DNA from: JAJPXC01 sp964510535
Lineage (GTDB): Bacteria > Bacteroidota > Bacteroidia > Bacteroidales > Muribaculaceae
Assembly (NCBI GenBank): GCA_964510535.1
Contig: CAZECG010000007.1
Location: 1 to 64,000 of the forward strand
Length of the DNA: 64,000 nt
Direction: 5' to 3'
A program made the position numbers and the translations under genes. The notes under the pieces were generated by a model, which made no database searches, had not been told where the DNA came from, and saw only the letters and a list, made by a program, of their open reading frames with translations. Numbering within the stretch: position 1 is the first letter of the stretch; every line of letters starts with the position of its first letter. This document shows, one piece after another, positions 63,862-64,000 of this stretch.

Positions 63862-64000
63862 TTACCAATCCCAGTCGTCATCGTCGTAGCTTCCGCTATC
63901 CCAGTCGTCATCGTCTGAGCTGCTCTTCCTAAATGTGATTTTCGTATAGTCATAGTGAGAATAACTGCTTGAGCGTTCAGAGTCAATTTGTTCCAACACC
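63862..64000 (-). CDS. Partial CDS: acidic C-terminal tail
   Basis: A minus-strand frame is open from the window edge to TAA at 63862-63864 and encodes the last 45 or so residues of a protein: ...KITFRKSSSDDDDWDSG, then SYDDDDWDW. The tail holds two copies of a DDDDWD element from a repeated 18-bp sequence (63868-63885 and 63898-63915, period 30 bp). The rest lies outside the window. I cannot name the family; the Ser/Asp/Trp-rich end suggests a flexible acidic tail. Confidence 0.6.
   Translation of the reverse strand, partial: VLEQIDSERSSSYSHYDYTKITFRKSSSDDDDWDSGSYDDDDWDW

Overview
The window reads as chromosome of a gut-type Bacteroidales bacterium, plausibly Muribaculaceae or a close relative. 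The evidence is the TAnnTTTG promoter box in front of many genes, a UpxY-type NusG paralogue heading a polysaccharide operon, a TonB receptor with an N-terminal carboxypeptidase-regulatory-like domain, a metalloprotease ending in a type IX secretion-like sorting domain, and Bacteroidales families such as DUF5683, DUF4286 and DUF2027-Smr. Base composition looks moderate (upper 40s % GC by eye), with an AT-richer stretch in the polysaccharide operon. No insertion sequence, prophage, CRISPR array or rRNA was seen.

Layout. 1-5190 (minus): an envelope-glycan operon with an LTA-synthase-like phospho-transferase, a WaaE-like GT2 and two GT4 genes whose donor halves are almost identical. 5191-5714: no gene; a strong candidate structured RNA and the hairpin after valS. 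5715-12206: valS, then divergent patatin lipase, cytoplasmic GH13 amylase and prs. 12226-14646: a stand-alone TonB-dependent receptor. 14927-27053: a twelve-gene polysaccharide operon (upxY, UDP-glucose dehydrogenase, four glycosyltransferases, an EpsG-like polymerase candidate, DegT aminotransferase, HAD phosphatase, gmd, fcl, WecA/MraY-like initiating transferase) closed by a very long perfect hairpin. 27138-34528: rpmH, a peptidoglycan-peptide recycling pair (epimerase plus NlpC/P60), an OmpA lipoprotein, an EamA transporter, an AlkD-like protein and a class A PBP. 34602-41084: small membrane protein, RNase D-like exonuclease, a parA-parB-DUF5683-mltD operon and aroE. 41186-51245: comEC, an HPPK-like folK, tamB, a sugar nucleotidyltransferase, DUF2027-Smr and an EFR1-type ferredoxin. 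51249-56478 (minus): surE, obgE, a three-gene set for activating a nonulosonic acid (legionaminate/sialate type) and initiator tRNA-Met. 56670-61751: hpt, adk, secreted M6 protease, GT2-DUF4286-ruvC. 61748-64000 (minus): a second LTA-synthase-like protein and the 3' end of an acidic-tailed protein.

The genes mostly serve the cell envelope: nucleotide-sugar supply (UDP-GlcA, GDP-fucose, CMP-nonulosonate), glycan assembly, peptidoglycan synthesis, remodelling and recycling, and outer-membrane biogenesis (TamB), placed among housekeeping genes. The observations most worth following are the structured RNA near 5260-5588, the 379-bp identical block shared by the tandem GT4 genes, the G9 tract between the catalytic and sorting parts of the M6 protease, and the isolated nonulosonate-activation trio.
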